From contig JAFYQJ010000014.1 in the NCBI GenBank assembly GCA_017547145.1, positions 232,382 to 296,381 of the forward strand: a stretch of DNA of 64,000 nucleotides, in the 5' to 3' direction. Positions 63,681-64,000 of this stretch are shown here, piece by piece; position 1 is the stretch's first letter, and each line of letters opens with the position of its first letter. The translations under genes and the position numbers were made by a program. This DNA is from Paludibacteraceae bacterium (GTDB taxonomy: Bacteria > Bacteroidota > Bacteroidia > Bacteroidales > Paludibacteraceae). The notes below the pieces were generated by a model. That model did not search any database, had not been told where the DNA came from, and saw nothing but the letters and a program-made list of their open reading frames with translations.

Positions 63681-63826
63681 CTCCCAAAACGCAAAAAAGT
63701 GCGGTTCACGACCGCCTTTGGTGGAGCAAGAGGTGGAGCAAACGGGTGTTCCAAATACCTCCACTTTAAAAGAGTGTTTTTCGCTGAAACACAATATTTT
63801 GCATAGCGTCAAAACGGTTTTGGATT
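63681..63826 (+). other. gap between tRNA-Phe terminator and integrase; direct and inverted repeats
   Basis: No gene is seen. GGTGGAGCAA occurs twice (63720-63729 and 63732-63741), a hairpin GCGGT-TCACG-ACCGC lies just before it, and CAAAACGGTTTTG (63810-63822) is a palindrome. Such small repeats beside an integrase gene could be recombinase arm-binding sites. Confidence 0.4.
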
Positions 63827-63864
63827 CCTACTTTTGCCAAATAAAAGTTTAACTTAAAAGTAGG
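63827..63864 (+). promoter_or_regulatory. inverted repeat overlapping the integrase ribosome-binding site
   Basis: CCTACTTTT (63827-63835) and AAAAGTAGG (63856-63864) are perfect complements with a 20-base loop. The right arm runs into AGGAG five bases before the ATG at 63870, so a folded mRNA would hide the ribosome-binding site. The left arm also contains TACTTTTG, a possible -7 element, which would exclude the hairpin if used. Confidence 0.5.
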
Positions 63865-63869
63865 AGAAA

Positions 63870-64000
63870 ATGAGACGAGATTCATTTAATGTGCTTTTCT
63901 TTATCAAGAAAACCAAGCTACTGAAGAACGGAGAGGCTTCAGTATGTATGCGTATCACAGTCAATGGCGCAAGAGTAGAAACAAACATCCGCAAAAGCAT
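63870..64000 (+). CDS. tyrosine-type site-specific integrase (N-terminal fragment)
   Basis: The first 43 codons only; the gene continues past the right edge. It begins MRRDSFNVLFFIKKTKLLKN and goes on GEASVCMRITVNGARVETNI, the Arm DNA-binding domain that starts integrases of Bacteroidota conjugative and mobilisable elements (phage_int_SAM_5/CTnDOT-like group). The catalytic tyrosine domain is outside the window. AGGAG precedes the ATG, unusual for this phylum and suggestive of imported DNA. Position just beyond tRNA-Phe marks the end of an integrated element. Confidence 0.85.
   Translation, partial: MRRDSFNVLFFIKKTKLLKNGEASVCMRITVNGARVETNIRKS

Noticed and set aside
63587..63769. 60-codon frame across the end of tRNA-Phe and the following gap
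   Set aside because: It begins inside the tRNA, crosses a strong terminator hairpin and shows no protein family pattern; best read as chance.

Overview
This is an A+T-rich (about 35% G+C by eye) chromosomal segment of a member of the Bacteroidota, most probably order Bacteroidales. The evidence is: repeated promoters of the TTTG-N18/19-TAnnTTTG type used by the Bacteroidota primary sigma factor; two proteins ending in type IX secretion (T9SS) sorting domains; the gliding/T9SS-linked lipoprotein GldB; tandem OmpH/Skp genes next to BamA; DUF6089 and DUF5683 proteins; and lipoproteins with the DLGLSVKWATCNVG motif. Genus and species cannot be read from the sequence.

Layout. 1-10.5 kb, minus strand: parA-parB-DUF5683-lytic transglycosylase-merR, then an isolated propeptide-like secreted protein, an M6-type T9SS metalloprotease and the start of class I fumarase. 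A BspA-type leucine-rich-repeat T9SS protein follows, then a GT9 glycosyltransferase, an exosortase-family protein and rlmH. 10.6-12.8 kb: nadC (+), a structured gap, a FISUMP-like lipoprotein, tRNA-Thr and the SRP RNA. 12.8-21.1 kb, minus strand: an envelope cluster DUF6089-uppS-bamA-ompH x3-murI-sulP. 21.3-28.4 kb, plus strand: nrnA-like DHH phosphatase and apgM, a second FISUMP-like lipoprotein, then cstA-nspC-proA.

28.4-43.5 kb, minus strand: a 15-gene surface polysaccharide locus. It reads UDP-glucose dehydrogenase, UDP-HexNAc 4-epimerase and UDP-HexNAc dehydrogenase first. These are followed by two acyltransferases, flippase, polymerase, glycosyltransferases with two more acyltransferases, an aminotransferase, a PglC-like initiating sugar transferase and a last GT4. 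The set predicts a uronic/aminouronic-acid-rich, O-acylated polymer. The aminotransferase is a clear base-composition outlier.

43.6-63.4 kb: metA (with the acetyl-CoA-type residue Glu111), a solute-binding-like lipid-anchored or membrane-anchored protein, a porin, priA, a class A PBP, rlmN (+), tRNA-Gln, tyrS, and a TonB-dependent-receptor-like outer-membrane protein. Then come an AlaX-like editing protein, a repeat lipoprotein, a U32 peptidase, a frameshifted pseudogene, aroK-prmA and gldB. 63.5-64 kb: tRNA-Phe followed by the first codons of a tyrosine recombinase, the apparent left end of an integrated mobile element that continues beyond the window.

Most of the window is ordinary core genome. 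The most interesting points are the free-standing propeptide coupled to the M6 protease, the exosortase with a complete catalytic triad and no visible partner, the acyl-rich polysaccharide locus with an imported aminotransferase, and the element boundary at tRNA-Phe. No CRISPR array, IS element, rRNA operon or parS site was seen.
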